From: Pedobacter cryotolerans | GTDB taxonomy: Bacteria > Bacteroidota > Bacteroidia > Sphingobacteriales > Sphingobacteriaceae | NCBI RefSeq assembly: GCF_005116475.1 | Contig: NZ_SWBO01000001.1 | Coordinates: forward strand, 496,001 to 560,000 | Direction of reading: 5' to 3' | Length of the DNA: 64,000 bases | In this document: positions 27,637 to 37,487 of the stretch, one piece after another | Layout of the letters: the number at the start of each line of letters is the position of its first letter | Position numbering within the stretch: the stretch's first letter is position 1 | Position numbers and translations under genes: made by a program | Notes under the pieces: generated by a model | Seen by the model: only the letters and a program-made list of their open reading frames with translations | What the model was told of the DNA's origin: nothing | Databases searched by the model: none

Positions 27637-30045
27637 ATGAATAGATTTTACAAATCTCTAGCACTTTTAACTTTTATTGGTCAGGTTGCATTTGCCCAAA
27701 ACATTCAAAACAATCCTGGTAGCAACCACGGTAATAAGTTTGAGCAATTGGGCACCATTTTAACTACACCAAATGAGCAACGTACGGCAAGTGGAGCACC
27801 AGGCGTAAAATATTGGCAACAAAGAGCCGATTATAAAATTAAATGCGAATTAGATGAAAAAAACCTGACGCTAAAAGGTAGTGAAACCATTACTTATTAC
27901 AACAATTCTCCAGATGTGTTGACTTACATTTGGTTACAGTTGGATGAAAATGAGCATAATAATTATAAAAATGCGAACTATCAGAATGCAAGTAAAATGC
28001 CAACAGGAGCTACTTCTGCTCAGGTTGATAACATGAAAGTTGGCGCCCAACCAGATAATGGCTACGGTATTAATATCACTAAAATAACTGATGCGATGGG
28101 TAAAAACTTAACCTACACCGTTAATAAAACGATGATGAGGGTTGAAGTTCCTGCATTAAAATCTGGTGCTCAGTTCGTTTTTAATGTCGATTGGAATTAT
28201 AAGATTCAAGATAGAATTGCTGGTGGCGGACGAGGCGGTTACGAGTTCTTCCCAGAAGATGGTAATCATTTATTTACCATGGCTCAGTGGTTCCCACGTT
28301 TGTGTGTGTATAGCGATTTTCAAGGGTGGCAAAATCATCAATTTACTGGAAGAGGCGAGTTTGCTTTAACCTTCGGTAACTATAATGTACAAATGACTGT
28401 GCCAGCAGATCACATGGTAGGTTCAACAGGAGAATGTTTAAACTACAGCGCTGTTTTAACGCCAACACAATTGGCTCGTTACAATAAATCTAAAACTAGC
28501 ACAACTGCTCCGGTAGAAATTGTAACCTTAGCAGAGGCTAAAGCTGCAGAAGGCAAAAAATCAACCGCAAAAAAAACCTGGGTTTTTCAGGCCAACAATG
28601 TGAGAGATTTCGCGTGGACATCATCACGTAAGTTTGTTTGGGATGCCATGGCGCAACCTATTGCAGGTAAAAATGTAATGTGTATGAGTTTTTATGGCAA
28701 GGAGGCTTACAACTTATACAGTAAATTCTCTACGCGTGCAGTTGCACACACCATTAAAACTTATTCAGATTTTACTATCCCTTATCCTTACCCAGTTGCA
28801 CAAAGTGTAGAGGCTGCAAACGGTATGGAATATCCGATGATTTGTTTCAACTACGGTCGTACAGATGCTGATGGAACTTATAGCGAAAGCACCAAAAACG
28901 GAATGTTAGGTGTGGTAATTCACGAAGTTGGACATAACTTTTTCCCAATGATTGTGAATAGCGATGAGCGTCAATGGAGTTGGATGGATGAAGGACTAAA
29001 CTCTTTTGTAGAATATTTAACCGAAGAACTTTGGGACAATAAATTTCCGAGCAAAAAAGGGCCTGCTTATACCATTGTGCCTTACATGAAATTGCCTAAA
29101 GATCAGTTAGAGCCAATTATGTCTAACTCAGAAAACATTGTAAATTTTGGTCCGAATGCATACTCTAAACCAGCTACAGGTTTAAATATTTTACGAGAAA
29201 CCATTATGGGCAGAGAGTTATTTGATTATGCTTTTAAAGAATACTCAAGAAGATGGGCTTTTAAACACCCAACACCTGCAGATTTATTTAGAACCATGGA
29301 AGATGCCAGCGGCGAAGATTTAGATTGGTTTTGGAGAGGATGGTTTTATGGCACTGATCCAGTTGACATTTCATTAGATAGTGTGAAATATTCAAAACCA
29401 TATTTTGCTACAGCAGCAGATGCAAATAGAATGATGAGACAAGGTAATAGAGCAGGTGGTACAAGAGTAGATCCGCCAGCTGTTAATGCATTTGAAGATA
29501 TTTCTAAAGTCAGAAATCGCGAAAATAGTAGTATTAAGTTTTATACAGATAGAGATTTAGAGGCGAGAGATTTTTATTGGAAATACAGTAGAGGGATGGT
29601 GGTTATTGATACTTCATTAGCCGCAAAACCACAAACTCAACCAGCTAGATTACCAATAGAAGAATTTACGGAAGAAGAAAAAACTAAATACGCTAACAAA
29701 TTTTTCTACGAATTAAATTTTAGCAATAAAGGTGGTTTGGTAATGCCAATTATTGTAGAGTTTACATTTAAAGACGGAACCAAATCAGTTGATAGAATCC
29801 CTGCTCAAATTTGGAGGTTAAATGAACAAAAAACATCTAAATTTTATTTGCAGGATAAAGAAGTAGCTTCGATTAAAATAGACCCAATGCGTGAAACTGC
29901 TGATATTGATGAAAACAATAATGTTTGGGGTGGAGAAACAAAAGCATCGAAATTCCAATTATTTAAAATGCGTGCAGGTGGCGCTCCAGCTCGTGGCCAA
30001 TCGGTTGGCTCAAACCCAATGCAGTTAGAAAAGAAAAGTAAGTAG
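27637..30045 (+). CDS. M1 family metallopeptidase
   Basis: An 802-residue secreted zinc peptidase (signal peptide MNRFYKSLALLTFIGQVAFAQ). The zinc site is H429-E-V-G-H433 with the third ligand Glu452 exactly 18 residues later (HExxH-x18-E) in WMDEGLNSF. The N-terminal half has an M1-like strand-rich domain, and NGMEYPMICF replaces the usual GAMEN exopeptidase motif. The C terminus is a strand-rich region after FWRGWFYGTDPVDIS and a low-complexity basic tail. Peptide cleavage outside the cytoplasm is the likely role. Confidence 0.92.
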   Translation: MNRFYKSLALLTFIGQVAFAQNIQNNPGSNHGNKFEQLGTILTTPNEQRTASGAPGVKYWQQRADYKIKCELDEKNLTLKGSETITYYNNSPDVLTYIWLQLDENEHNNYKNANYQNASKMPTGATSAQVDNMKVGAQPDNGYGINITKITDAMGKNLTYTVNKTMMRVEVPALKSGAQFVFNVDWNYKIQDRIAGGGRGGYEFFPEDGNHLFTMAQWFPRLCVYSDFQGWQNHQFTGRGEFALTFGNYNVQMTVPADHMVGSTGECLNYSAVLTPTQLARYNKSKTSTTAPVEIVTLAEAKAAEGKKSTAKKTWVFQANNVRDFAWTSSRKFVWDAMAQPIAGKNVMCMSFYGKEAYNLYSKFSTRAVAHTIKTYSDFTIPYPYPVAQSVEAANGMEYPMICFNYGRTDADGTYSESTKNGMLGVVIHEVGHNFFPMIVNSDERQWSWMDEGLNSFVEYLTEELWDNKFPSKKGPAYTIVPYMKLPKDQLEPIMSNSENIVNFGPNAYSKPATGLNILRETIMGRELFDYAFKEYSRRWAFKHPTPADLFRTMEDASGEDLDWFWRGWFYGTDPVDISLDSVKYSKPYFATAADANRMMRQGNRAGGTRVDPPAVNAFEDISKVRNRENSSIKFYTDRDLEARDFYWKYSRGMVVIDTSLAAKPQTQPARLPIEEFTEEEKTKYANKFFYELNFSNKGGLVMPIIVEFTFKDGTKSVDRIPAQIWRLNEQKTSKFYLQDKEVASIKIDPMRETADIDENNNVWGGETKASKFQLFKMRAGGAPARGQSVGSNPMQLEKKSK

Positions 30046-30069
30046 TTAGGAGTATCGAGATTTGTCACC

Positions 30070-30085
30070 CTGAGCGTAGTCGAAG
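30070..30085 (+). repeat. CTGAGCGTAGTCGAAG dispersed repeat copy
   Basis: A single copy of a 16-base element seen at several intergenic sites in the window, here within CACCCTGAGCGTAGTCGAAGG just before a terminator. Confidence 0.85.
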
Positions 30086-30097
30086 GGGCGAAAATAA

Positions 30098-30130
30098 AAC
30101 CCGAAGCATTAAAACACTTCGGGTTTTTTT
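30098..30130 (+). terminator. Rho-independent terminator after M1 peptidase
   Basis: A 9-bp stem AACCCGAAG / CTTCGGGTT with a loop of 10 bases and a run of seven Ts. It also separates the convergent ATPase gene. Confidence 0.85.
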
Positions 30131-30143
30131 ATAGAAGTAAAGG

Positions 30144-31304
30144 CTAAATTTTTGGCAGAAACTCTTCTAAAAAGTTTCTTAAATTAGTAACTACCACGTC
30201 ATTTGTGGTTTTATAAGTATCACTTTGTGGTGTAATTACATATTTAAATTTCGGCTCTAAATCTTCCGTACAATTTATAAAACCTTTAGATATTACAGGA
30301 GAGTTAGATAATTTTATCTCTATACAGGCCACAGGTGTGATGCCTTTTACTAAAACTAAATCACATTCTGCTCCTGCTTGTGTACGGTAAAAGAACAGGT
30401 CTGTGTGTTGGTTTTTCAACTGATATATTTGCTCAATTACATAGCCTTCCCAAGATGAACCAATTATTGGGTGTCCAAATAAATCTTCATACGATGGGAT
30501 ATTTAACAGACCATGTAAAATACCTGTATCTCTAATGTAGGTTTTGGGCGATTTTACCAATCTCTTTTTAGCATTAACAAACCAGGGTTGCAATCTGCGG
30601 ATTAAATAACCTCCTTCTAAAAAATCAAGATACCTCGTAACTGTTGGTGCGCTTACACCTAACGATCGACTAAACAACTCTGCGTTAAACAAATTTCCAT
30701 TTGAATGCGCTAGCATGTTCCAGAAATTTCTTAATAAAGTAGGGGCTAAATCTACGCCGAACATCTTTGCTAAATCTCGTTCTACATAACTTTTAATAAA
30801 ATCATCTATCCAGTTTTTGCTAAATTCATCGCTTGTGGCTAATAAAGCATCTGGAAAACCTCCACGAAACCAGTGTGTGGTGTAATCTTTTATTTTTATT
30901 ATTTCTGTTAAGTTTATTGGTGTTAGCTCATTGTAAGATATCCTTCCGGCTAAGGTTTCTGAAATGCCTTTAACTAATTCTGGCGATGCAGAACCTAACA
31001 ATATAAATCGGCCAGGGGTTCTTTTAGCGTCAATCAATGGCCTTAAAATAGAAAATAGTTCAGGCATTAGTTGCACTTCATCAATTATTACGGTAGCCTT
31101 TTCAAGGCTTTCTAAATAAGAATATGAATCTTGTAGTTTAGCTGTATCTCTCGGATTTTCCATATCCAAGTAAATAAAATCTTTGTTAAGTTGTTTCGCT
31201 AAAGTTGTTTTGCCCACCTGCCTAGGTCCTAAAATAGCTATCGCCGGAGATGTTTTTAATCTCTTCATTAACACTTTTGCTAATAATCTATCAATCGTAA
31301 CCAT
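30144..31304 (-). CDS. AAA+ ATPase with DUF4143 domain
   Basis: A protein of about 386 residues of the AAA_14/DUF4143 type. Walker A is GPRQVGKTTLAKQL and Walker B is ATVIIDEVQLMPEL, followed by sensor-like ILLGSASPEL. The C-terminal half (FYRTQAGAECDLVLVKG) has the PD-(D/E)xK-like core of DUF4143. I place the start at the ATG at 31304 (MVTIDRLLAKVLMKRL) instead of an ATG 13 codons upstream. The function is unknown; these genes are scattered, often singly, and vary between strains. Confidence 0.88.
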   Translation of the reverse strand: MVTIDRLLAKVLMKRLKTSPAIAILGPRQVGKTTLAKQLNKDFIYLDMENPRDTAKLQDSYSYLESLEKATVIIDEVQLMPELFSILRPLIDAKRTPGRFILLGSASPELVKGISETLAGRISYNELTPINLTEIIKIKDYTTHWFRGGFPDALLATSDEFSKNWIDDFIKSYVERDLAKMFGVDLAPTLLRNFWNMLAHSNGNLFNAELFSRSLGVSAPTVTRYLDFLEGGYLIRRLQPWFVNAKKRLVKSPKTYIRDTGILHGLLNIPSYEDLFGHPIIGSSWEGYVIEQIYQLKNQHTDLFFYRTQAGAECDLVLVKGITPVACIEIKLSNSPVISKGFINCTEDLEPKFKYVITPQSDTYKTTNDVVVTNLRNFLEEFLPKI

Positions 31305-31566
31305 ATGCAAATATATAAATTTACCTAGTAAATCCAAAATCAAACTTTTGATTTACTAGGTTGTTTTTTAAAGTCCCTCCCTAACCTTCCCCAGAAGGGA
31401 GGGAGCGCAAGATGCCAAATATTAGATGTTTTAGTCTTTTAGCTTTTATTAAACCTTTCCCTTATTATCATTGTTCTTCTCGCGAGAAGTCGGGATTTCG
31501 CGTTGCTCAAAATCTTCCGTCTTCCATTTTACCATTTCCATCTTTAATCTTTATCTTTACCTACAA

Positions 31567-33603
31567 ATGAATTTCAAATTAGTATCAGATTATAAGCCAA
31601 CCGGCGATCAACCCAACGCGATAAAACAATTGGTACAAGGTGTAGAAGCCGAAGAGAATTACCAAACTTTATTAGGCGTTACAGGTTCTGGCAAAACTTT
31701 TACCATAGCCAATGTAATTGAGCAAACGCAAAAACCAACACTTATTTTAAGTCATAATAAAACTTTGGCAGCGCAACTTTATGGAGAATTTAAACAGTTC
31801 TTTCCAGAAAATGCAGTTAATTATTTCGTTTCATATTACGATTATTACCAGCCAGAGGCCTATATGCCAACTACCAATACTTATATCGAAAAAGATTTAA
31901 GTATCAATGAAGAAATCGAAAAACTAAGGTTAAGAACTACATCGGCACTAATGTCTGGTCGTAGAGATGTAATTGTCGTTTCTTCCATTTCTTGTATTTA
32001 TGGTATGGGAAATCCTGAGGATTTTTCGAAATCTGTTTTCCGCTTTGCGGTAGGCACACGAATTAGTAGAAACTCTTTTTTACATAGTTTAGTAGAGATT
32101 TTATACGCTCGTACCATCAACGATTTTAAACGCGGAACTTTTAGGGTAAAAGGAGATACGGTAGATATTTTTCCAGCATATCTGGATAGTGCTTACAGAA
32201 TTTCATTTTTTGGGGATGATATAGAAGAGCTTACCGTTATCGACCCAATAACTGGTAAAACTTTAGAAAAATTAACTGACATGGCCATCTACCCAGCCAA
32301 TCTTTTCGTAACACCAAAAGAAAAATTTAACTCTTCCATTTGGGGTATCCAAGAAGAACTAGAACTGCGAAAAAATCAATTGTTAAACGATAGGCAATTA
32401 TTAGAAGCTAAGCGATTAGAAGAAAGGGTAAACTTCGACATAGAAATGATGAAGGAATTGGGTTATTGTTCTGGAATTGAAAATTATTCAAGATTTTTTG
32501 ATGGCCGTTCGCCAGGTATGCGTCCTTTCTGTTTGTTAGATTATTTTCCAGACGATTATTTAATGGTAATTGATGAAAGCCATGTTACTGTTCCGCAAAT
32601 TAGGGCGATGTATGGTGGTGATCGGTCTCGTAAAATGAGTTTAGTGGAATATGGCTTCCGTTTGCCATCTGCATTGGATAATAGACCATTAAACTTTGAT
32701 GAATTTGAGCGTTTAGCGCCACAAACTATTTATGTAAGCGCAACTCCAGCAGATTACGAATTAGAAAAAACAGATGGTGTGGTAATTGAGCAAGTTATTC
32801 GCCCAACGGGATTATTAGACCCAATAATTGAAGTCCGCCCTGCGATAAACCAAGTTGATGATTTATTAGACGAGATTGATAAAACCATTAAAATGGGCGA
32901 CCGAATTTTGGTAACGACTTTAACCAAACGCATGGCAGAAGAATTGACCAAATACATGGATCGGTTAAATATCAAATGTCGCTACATCCACTCTGAGGTG
33001 AAAACACTGGAACGAGTGGAAATTTTAAGAGGTTTGCGTTTGGGTGAGTTTGATGTTTTGGTTGGAATTAACTTACTGCGTGAGGGATTAGATTTACCTG
33101 AAGTGAGTTTGGTTGCTATTTTAGATGCTGATAAAGAAGGCTTTTTGCGCTCTGACAGAGCTTTGATACAAACCATTGGCAGAGCAGCTCGTAACGATAG
33201 AGGTAGGGTAATCATGTATGCTGATAGTATAACGCAATCGATGGAGAGAACCATTGACGAAACCAACAGAAGAAGAGAAAAACAGGTTGCTTATAATTTA
33301 GAACATGGTATAACGCCTAAAACAGTTGGTAAAACCCGTGAAGAAATTATTGAGCAAAGCTCGGTATTGGATTTCTCTGAAAGTAAAGCTAGAAATAAAG
33401 CTTATGTTGAAATTGATGAAGTAAGCATTGCTGCCGATCCAGTGGTACAATACATGACCAAGCCAGAAATGCAAAAAGCGATAGAAAAAAGCAGAAAAGA
33501 CATGCAAAAAGCAGCTAAAGAAATGGATTTCTTGATGGCAGCCCGTATGCGTGATGAAATGTATGCTTTAGAAAAAGTTTTCGCAGAGCGATTTGGGAAA
33601 TAG
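31567..33603 (+). CDS. uvrB: Excinuclease ABC subunit B
   Basis: UvrB is the damage-verification helicase subunit of nucleotide excision repair. The 678-residue protein begins MNFKLVSDYKPTGDQPNAIK, the standard UvrB start, so upstream in-frame codons are not translated. Walker A is LLGVTGSGKTFTIAN. The beta-hairpin has YYDYYQPEAY and Walker B is MVIDESHVT. Helicase motifs follow (TLTKRMAEELT, IGRAARNDRG). A C-terminal UVR motif (residues about 637-670, MQKAAKEMDFLMAARMRDEM) binds UvrA/UvrC. All domains are intact. Confidence 0.97.
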   Translation: MNFKLVSDYKPTGDQPNAIKQLVQGVEAEENYQTLLGVTGSGKTFTIANVIEQTQKPTLILSHNKTLAAQLYGEFKQFFPENAVNYFVSYYDYYQPEAYMPTTNTYIEKDLSINEEIEKLRLRTTSALMSGRRDVIVVSSISCIYGMGNPEDFSKSVFRFAVGTRISRNSFLHSLVEILYARTINDFKRGTFRVKGDTVDIFPAYLDSAYRISFFGDDIEELTVIDPITGKTLEKLTDMAIYPANLFVTPKEKFNSSIWGIQEELELRKNQLLNDRQLLEAKRLEERVNFDIEMMKELGYCSGIENYSRFFDGRSPGMRPFCLLDYFPDDYLMVIDESHVTVPQIRAMYGGDRSRKMSLVEYGFRLPSALDNRPLNFDEFERLAPQTIYVSATPADYELEKTDGVVIEQVIRPTGLLDPIIEVRPAINQVDDLLDEIDKTIKMGDRILVTTLTKRMAEELTKYMDRLNIKCRYIHSEVKTLERVEILRGLRLGEFDVLVGINLLREGLDLPEVSLVAILDADKEGFLRSDRALIQTIGRAARNDRGRVIMYADSITQSMERTIDETNRRREKQVAYNLEHGITPKTVGKTREEIIEQSSVLDFSESKARNKAYVEIDEVSIAADPVVQYMTKPEMQKAIEKSRKDMQKAAKEMDFLMAARMRDEMYALEKVFAERFGK

Positions 33604-33618
33604 TTAATCGATGTCAGT

Positions 33619-33633
33619 CTGAGCTTGTCGAAG
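33619..33633 (+). repeat. CTGAGCTTGTCGAAG variant repeat
   Basis: A one-base-shorter variant of the dispersed CTGAGCGTAGTCGAAG element, preceded by CAGT, after uvrB. Confidence 0.75.
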
Positions 33634-33683
33634 ACTTTGAAACAAATCTAAATTCTCACATTTCAATTCTCATATCTCAAAAT

Positions 33684-33887
33684 ATGCAAGGACAAAATAG
33701 AAAAGACATTTACCCAGGATTAGAAGTAGGCATCATCCTTAAAAAAGACCAACGAAACGGAAATATCACTTATGGTATCGTAGAAAAACTCTTAACCTCT
33801 TCGGCTTTTCACTCTAGAGGGATAAAAGTAAGGTTAGAAGATGGACAAATAGGTAGGGTTTGCGAAATTGTAGAGAGTAATAACTAG
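33684..33887 (+). CDS. YwbE/DUF2196 family protein
   Basis: A 67-residue protein of the YwbE family: RKDIYPGLEVGIILKKDQRNGNITYGIVEKLLTSS, then GIKVRLEDGQIGRV. It looks like a small all-strand KOW/SH3-like fold, and the conserved Gly and basic residues suggest nucleic-acid contact. Family members are short and usually stand alone. Function not established. It sits between two copies of the dispersed CTGAGC repeat, 80 bases after uvrB. Confidence 0.88.
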   Translation: MQGQNRKDIYPGLEVGIILKKDQRNGNITYGIVEKLLTSSAFHSRGIKVRLEDGQIGRVCEIVESNN

Positions 33888-33903
33888 GTCTCAACTTGTC
33901 AGT

Positions 33904-33919
33904 CTGAGCGTAGTCGAAG
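33904..33919 (+). repeat. CTGAGCGTAGTCGAAG dispersed repeat copy
   Basis: Exact copy of the 16-base element, within CAGTCTGAGCGTAGTCGAAG, just after the YwbE gene. Confidence 0.85.
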
Positions 33920-34094
33920 ACATTCTTCAAGTCTTTAAGTAAAAATACAGCCTCATAATGCTTTGAGGTAAATTTGGGAAACCTATGTGTTTTTTGTACT
34001 TGGGTGATTTATCTATTCAAACAATAGTTACATTAAATTGTAATTAAAGTGCAATTAATTTTGCCAGAAGTAACAAAAAATTAAATCTCTCGTC

Positions 34095-34102
34095 TATATT
34101 TG
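34095..34102 (+). promoter_or_regulatory. Candidate -7 promoter element
   Basis: TATATTTG fits the Bacteroidota -7 consensus TAnnTTTG and is 16 bases before the DUF4834 start. I could not place a good -33 element at normal spacing, so this is tentative. Confidence 0.35.
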
Positions 34103-34118
34103 TGTTAATACAAACGAT

Positions 34119-34382
34119 ATGATACTTGTAAAATTCATTATAATTACCATTTTAGTACTGTGGCTTATTCGTGTACTAATTAAATTGATTTTCCCTATGG
34201 TGCTTAAAAAAGCATTCAGTAATATGCAGAATCAAGCTGGTGGTAATCAGCAATACCAACAAACTAATCCAAAATCTACTAAGCCAGAAGGCTCAATTTC
34301 TATAGATTACATGCCTCAAAAGGAAAAAAAGGGCAATGCAGATAAATTGGGCGATTTTGTAGATTACGAAGAAGTGAAGTAG
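34119..34382 (+). CDS. DUF4834 family small membrane protein
   Basis: An 87-residue protein with one N-terminal transmembrane helix (about 2-28, MILVKFIIITILVLWLIRVLIKLIF), a central Asn/Gln-rich stretch and an acidic end (GDFVDYEEVK). The order (helix, basic linker, low-complexity segment, acidic tail) is that of DUF4834, a short Bacteroidota family. The C-terminal D-Y-E-E pattern is the most conserved part. Function unknown. It is 144 bases before the YfhO gene on the same strand, which is a frequent neighbour. Confidence 0.83.
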   Translation: MILVKFIIITILVLWLIRVLIKLIFPMVLKKAFSNMQNQAGGNQQYQQTNPKSTKPEGSISIDYMPQKEKKGNADKLGDFVDYEEVK

Positions 34383-34526
34383 TTTTCAGCTAAGTTTTTC
34401 AGTTATCAATTTTCGGTTGACAATCGGTAAACGCCATTCGCTCTGTCTTCAGTAATAAAAAATAATACTTCTTAATCTGCATCAATTTTCTATTTTTGGG
34501 CTTAGTTTAAATTTTAATATAGCCTA

Positions 34527-37013
34527 ATGAACAATTGGTTTAATAAAAATGGCATTCATTTAGCCATCATAGCAGCATTTTTAGTCATCTGTTTCGTGTA
34601 TTTCAGTCCAGTTTTGCAAGGTAAAATACCTGCGCAAAGCGATGTAATACAGTCTAAAGCAATGCAGACGGAGATTATGAAGTACAAAGAGTTAGATGGC
34701 AAAGGCCCACTTTGGACTAACCAGATGTTTGGTGGTATGCCGGCCTATCAAATTTGGGTACAATATGCATACAATGGTGCAACTTATGGTATCGCTTTAA
34801 TTACCAAAACTTTCCCAAATCCCGTTGGTACGGTTTTATTATTGCTAATTGGTTCTTACTTTTTGTTTATTGTATTAAAAATAAATCCTTGGCTGGCTGC
34901 GGCAGGAGCAATAGCATTCTCTTTTACAACCTACAACTTTGTGCTTATTGCCACAGGTCACAGCAATAAAGCATTGGCAATTGGCTTTTTTGCGCCAATT
35001 ATAGCCAGCATCATTTTAACCCTAAGAGGCAAACTTATTTTAGGGGCAAGTTTAACAGCATTATTTTTGGCTTTAGAAATTAGAGCTAATCACGTACAAA
35101 TGACTTATTATTTGTTCTTGTGTTTATTGATTTTTATAGGGATAGAAGTTTATCAGGCTTATAAAAACAAAACTTTACCTGTTTTAGGTAAAGCTATAGG
35201 GTTTTTGGCAGCAGGAGTAATATTAGCAGTGATGGTAAACGCCAGTTTATTGTGGACAACCACAGAATACGCTGCAGAAACCAATAGAGGTAAATCTAAT
35301 TTAACCAATGCAGAAGGCAAACAAGAAAGCATGACTAAAGATTATGCTTACAACTGGAGCCAAGGTGTTGGAGAGAGCTTTACCTTTTTAATTCCAAATT
35401 TATATGGTGGCGCTACCAGTATAGATGAGTTGGTAAAACCAGAAAGTAACATGTACAAGGCGCTTACTGAAGTTACCGGTGGCGATCCACAACAAACAAC
35501 ACAAGCCATACAGCAGTTGGGTTCTGGCTTAAATATGCAACAATATTGGGGCGAAAAACCTGGTACTTCTGGGGGGTACTACTTTGGAGCTATCGTGTGT
35601 TTCCTATTTGTATTCGGTTTATTTATCGTTAAAAGCCGTTTAAAATGGTGGGTTTTAGCAACAACCATTCTATTTATGTTGTTGTCTTATGGTAAAAACT
35701 TCCCATTTGTATCAGATTTGTTCTTTAATTATTTTCCGTTATACAATAAATTTAGAGCAGTAGAATCTATTTTAGCTGTTGTGGGTTTAATGGTGCCAAT
35801 TTTAGCTTTCTTAGCAGTTAAAGAAGCTCAAGAAGGAAACATCGATCAAAAAACTTTAGTTAAAAAATTAACTTGGTCGGCTGGTATTACTGGCGGATTT
35901 GCCTTGTTGGTTGCGCTAGTGCCAACTTTGTTTTTCAGTTTCAAAACTTCAAATCATTTAGAAATTGTTCAAGGATTAACCCAAACTACGGGTAACAATG
36001 CAGGTTTGGCACAAAAAATTATCGATGGATTAATTAAAGACCGTATCAGTATCGCAAGAGCAGATGCTTTCCGTTCGTTTTTGTTTATCGCAATAGGATT
36101 TGGAATTGTATGGGCCTTCATCACTAAAAAGTTAAACACGCAATTGGCCTTTGGATTATTGGCATTAGCTGTTTTAATTGACATGTGGCAAGTTGATCGT
36201 CGTTACTTAAATAATGCAAACTTCGAAAGTAAAAACACTTTGGCCAATTATTTCCAACCGCGTGATGTAGATACTTTTATTACGGCAGATACCGATCCTA
36301 ATTTTAGGGTCTATGATCAGGCGGTAAACACATTTTCTGATGCGAGTACGTCTTCATTCCATAAAACCATCGGTGGTTACCACGCAGCAAAGCTGAAAAG
36401 ATACGATGAGTTGATCCAAAATCAATTCTCTAAAAGTGTTAACCAAGATGTGTTGGATATGCTAAATGCTAAATATTTCATCACACAAGATCCTCAGAAT
36501 GGTTCTTTTAAAATGTCGAGAAATAATACAGCTTTAGGTAATGCATGGTTGGTAAAGGGTGTTCAGTTTGTAAAAAATGCCGATGAGGAAATGAAAGCCA
36601 TCAGTAGTTTCGACCCTAAATTAGAAGCTATTGTTGATGAGCAATTCAAAAATCAGATCGATACCACCCGTTTAGGAGCTGATCCTTCTGCATTTATCAA
36701 AATGGAAAAATATCATCCAGATCATATCGAATATTCTTATAGTGCGCCAAGAGATGTTATTGCAGTTTTCTCAGAAGTTTACTACGATAAAGGCTGGAAC
36801 ATGTACATTGATGATGTACAGAAACCTTATTTTAGGGCAAATTACGTTTTAAGGGCAGCACAATTGGTGGCTGGTAACCACAAAGTAGAATTTAAGTTCG
36901 AACCAAAATCTTATTACACAGGCGAAAAAATATCTTTAGCTGGATCAATTTTATTGGTTTTATGTTTAGGTTTTGGTTTTTATACGGAGAACAAGAAGAA
37001 AAAAACAGCATAG
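34527..37013 (+). CDS. YfhO family membrane protein
   Basis: An 828-residue protein with about 12-14 transmembrane segments, a large loop region and a C-terminal extracytoplasmic domain, closing with one more helix (about 806-822). Conserved N-terminal features are the first helix (IAAFLVICFVYFSPVLQGKIP), the QSDVIQ acidic loop and PLWTNQMFGGMPAYQI. YfhO proteins belong to the GT-C-like group; B. subtilis YfhO is tied to glycosylation of lipoteichoic acid. In Bacteroidota the substrate is not known; polyprenyl-phosphate sugar transfer is inference. Confidence 0.9.
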   Translation: MNNWFNKNGIHLAIIAAFLVICFVYFSPVLQGKIPAQSDVIQSKAMQTEIMKYKELDGKGPLWTNQMFGGMPAYQIWVQYAYNGATYGIALITKTFPNPVGTVLLLLIGSYFLFIVLKINPWLAAAGAIAFSFTTYNFVLIATGHSNKALAIGFFAPIIASIILTLRGKLILGASLTALFLALEIRANHVQMTYYLFLCLLIFIGIEVYQAYKNKTLPVLGKAIGFLAAGVILAVMVNASLLWTTTEYAAETNRGKSNLTNAEGKQESMTKDYAYNWSQGVGESFTFLIPNLYGGATSIDELVKPESNMYKALTEVTGGDPQQTTQAIQQLGSGLNMQQYWGEKPGTSGGYYFGAIVCFLFVFGLFIVKSRLKWWVLATTILFMLLSYGKNFPFVSDLFFNYFPLYNKFRAVESILAVVGLMVPILAFLAVKEAQEGNIDQKTLVKKLTWSAGITGGFALLVALVPTLFFSFKTSNHLEIVQGLTQTTGNNAGLAQKIIDGLIKDRISIARADAFRSFLFIAIGFGIVWAFITKKLNTQLAFGLLALAVLIDMWQVDRRYLNNANFESKNTLANYFQPRDVDTFITADTDPNFRVYDQAVNTFSDASTSSFHKTIGGYHAAKLKRYDELIQNQFSKSVNQDVLDMLNAKYFITQDPQNGSFKMSRNNTALGNAWLVKGVQFVKNADEEMKAISSFDPKLEAIVDEQFKNQIDTTRLGADPSAFIKMEKYHPDHIEYSYSAPRDVIAVFSEVYYDKGWNMYIDDVQKPYFRANYVLRAAQLVAGNHKVEFKFEPKSYYTGEKISLAGSILLVLCLGFGFYTENKKKKTA

Positions 37014-37033
37014 CTGATTATAAAATTTCAATC

Positions 37034-37070
37034 AAAAGGTCGATTTCTTAAATGAAATCGGCCTTTTTTT
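37034..37070 (+). terminator. Rho-independent terminator after YfhO
   Basis: Stem AAAAGGTCGATTTC / GAAATCGGCCTTTT (one G-T pair) with a short loop, followed by a T run. Confidence 0.85.
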
Positions 37071-37146
37071 GTTTTATTAAAAAATTTTAAAACCATAAGA
37101 AGTAAATTCCCGTAAGTGAGCATATAAACAGATAGCCAATTGCTAA

Positions 37147-37443
37147 ATGAAAAATCTCTACTTTAAAATATTAATCACTTTAGGTTTGCTTTGTAGCTTT
37201 TCGGCCAATGTGGTTTTTGCCGCTCCTTTAGCGAAGGGCAAATTATTTGCAAGTGAGAACAAACAAAATGCCGGTGCCGAGAAAAAGTTAGATATAGAAG
37301 AAAAATCTTTTTCGCTAACTCAACCAACTTTAAAAGCGCAATCATTTACAACGTATATCCCAGCAGGCTTAAAACTTTACATCTTTAAGTTTAGTCTTCC
37401 AAATTCTTATCAACGTCTTCCAGACCGTCCTCCCAGAGGATAA
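37147..37443 (+). CDS. Hypothetical small secreted protein
   Basis: A 98-residue protein with a clear signal peptide (about 1-25, MKNLYFKILITLGLLCSFSA, cleavage near VFA-AP). The mature part is rich in Lys, Leu and Ser, and ends with a Pro/Arg-rich tail (RLPDRPPRG). I recognise no family. It lies 44 bases before the DUF4394 gene on the same strand, so the two may be expressed together. It could also be a leader-type or spurious ORF, but the signal peptide is convincing. Confidence 0.6.
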   Translation: MKNLYFKILITLGLLCSFSANVVFAAPLAKGKLFASENKQNAGAEKKLDIEEKSFSLTQPTLKAQSFTTYIPAGLKLYIFKFSLPNSYQRLPDRPPRG

Positions 37444-37487
37444 TTTCAACTCGAACTTTAATCAATTTTTCAAATAAAATTTTAAGC

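Noticed and set aside
30144..31304. Transposon or defence ATPase
   Set aside because: The AAA_14/DUF4143 protein has no transposase or inverted repeats around it and no defence partners.
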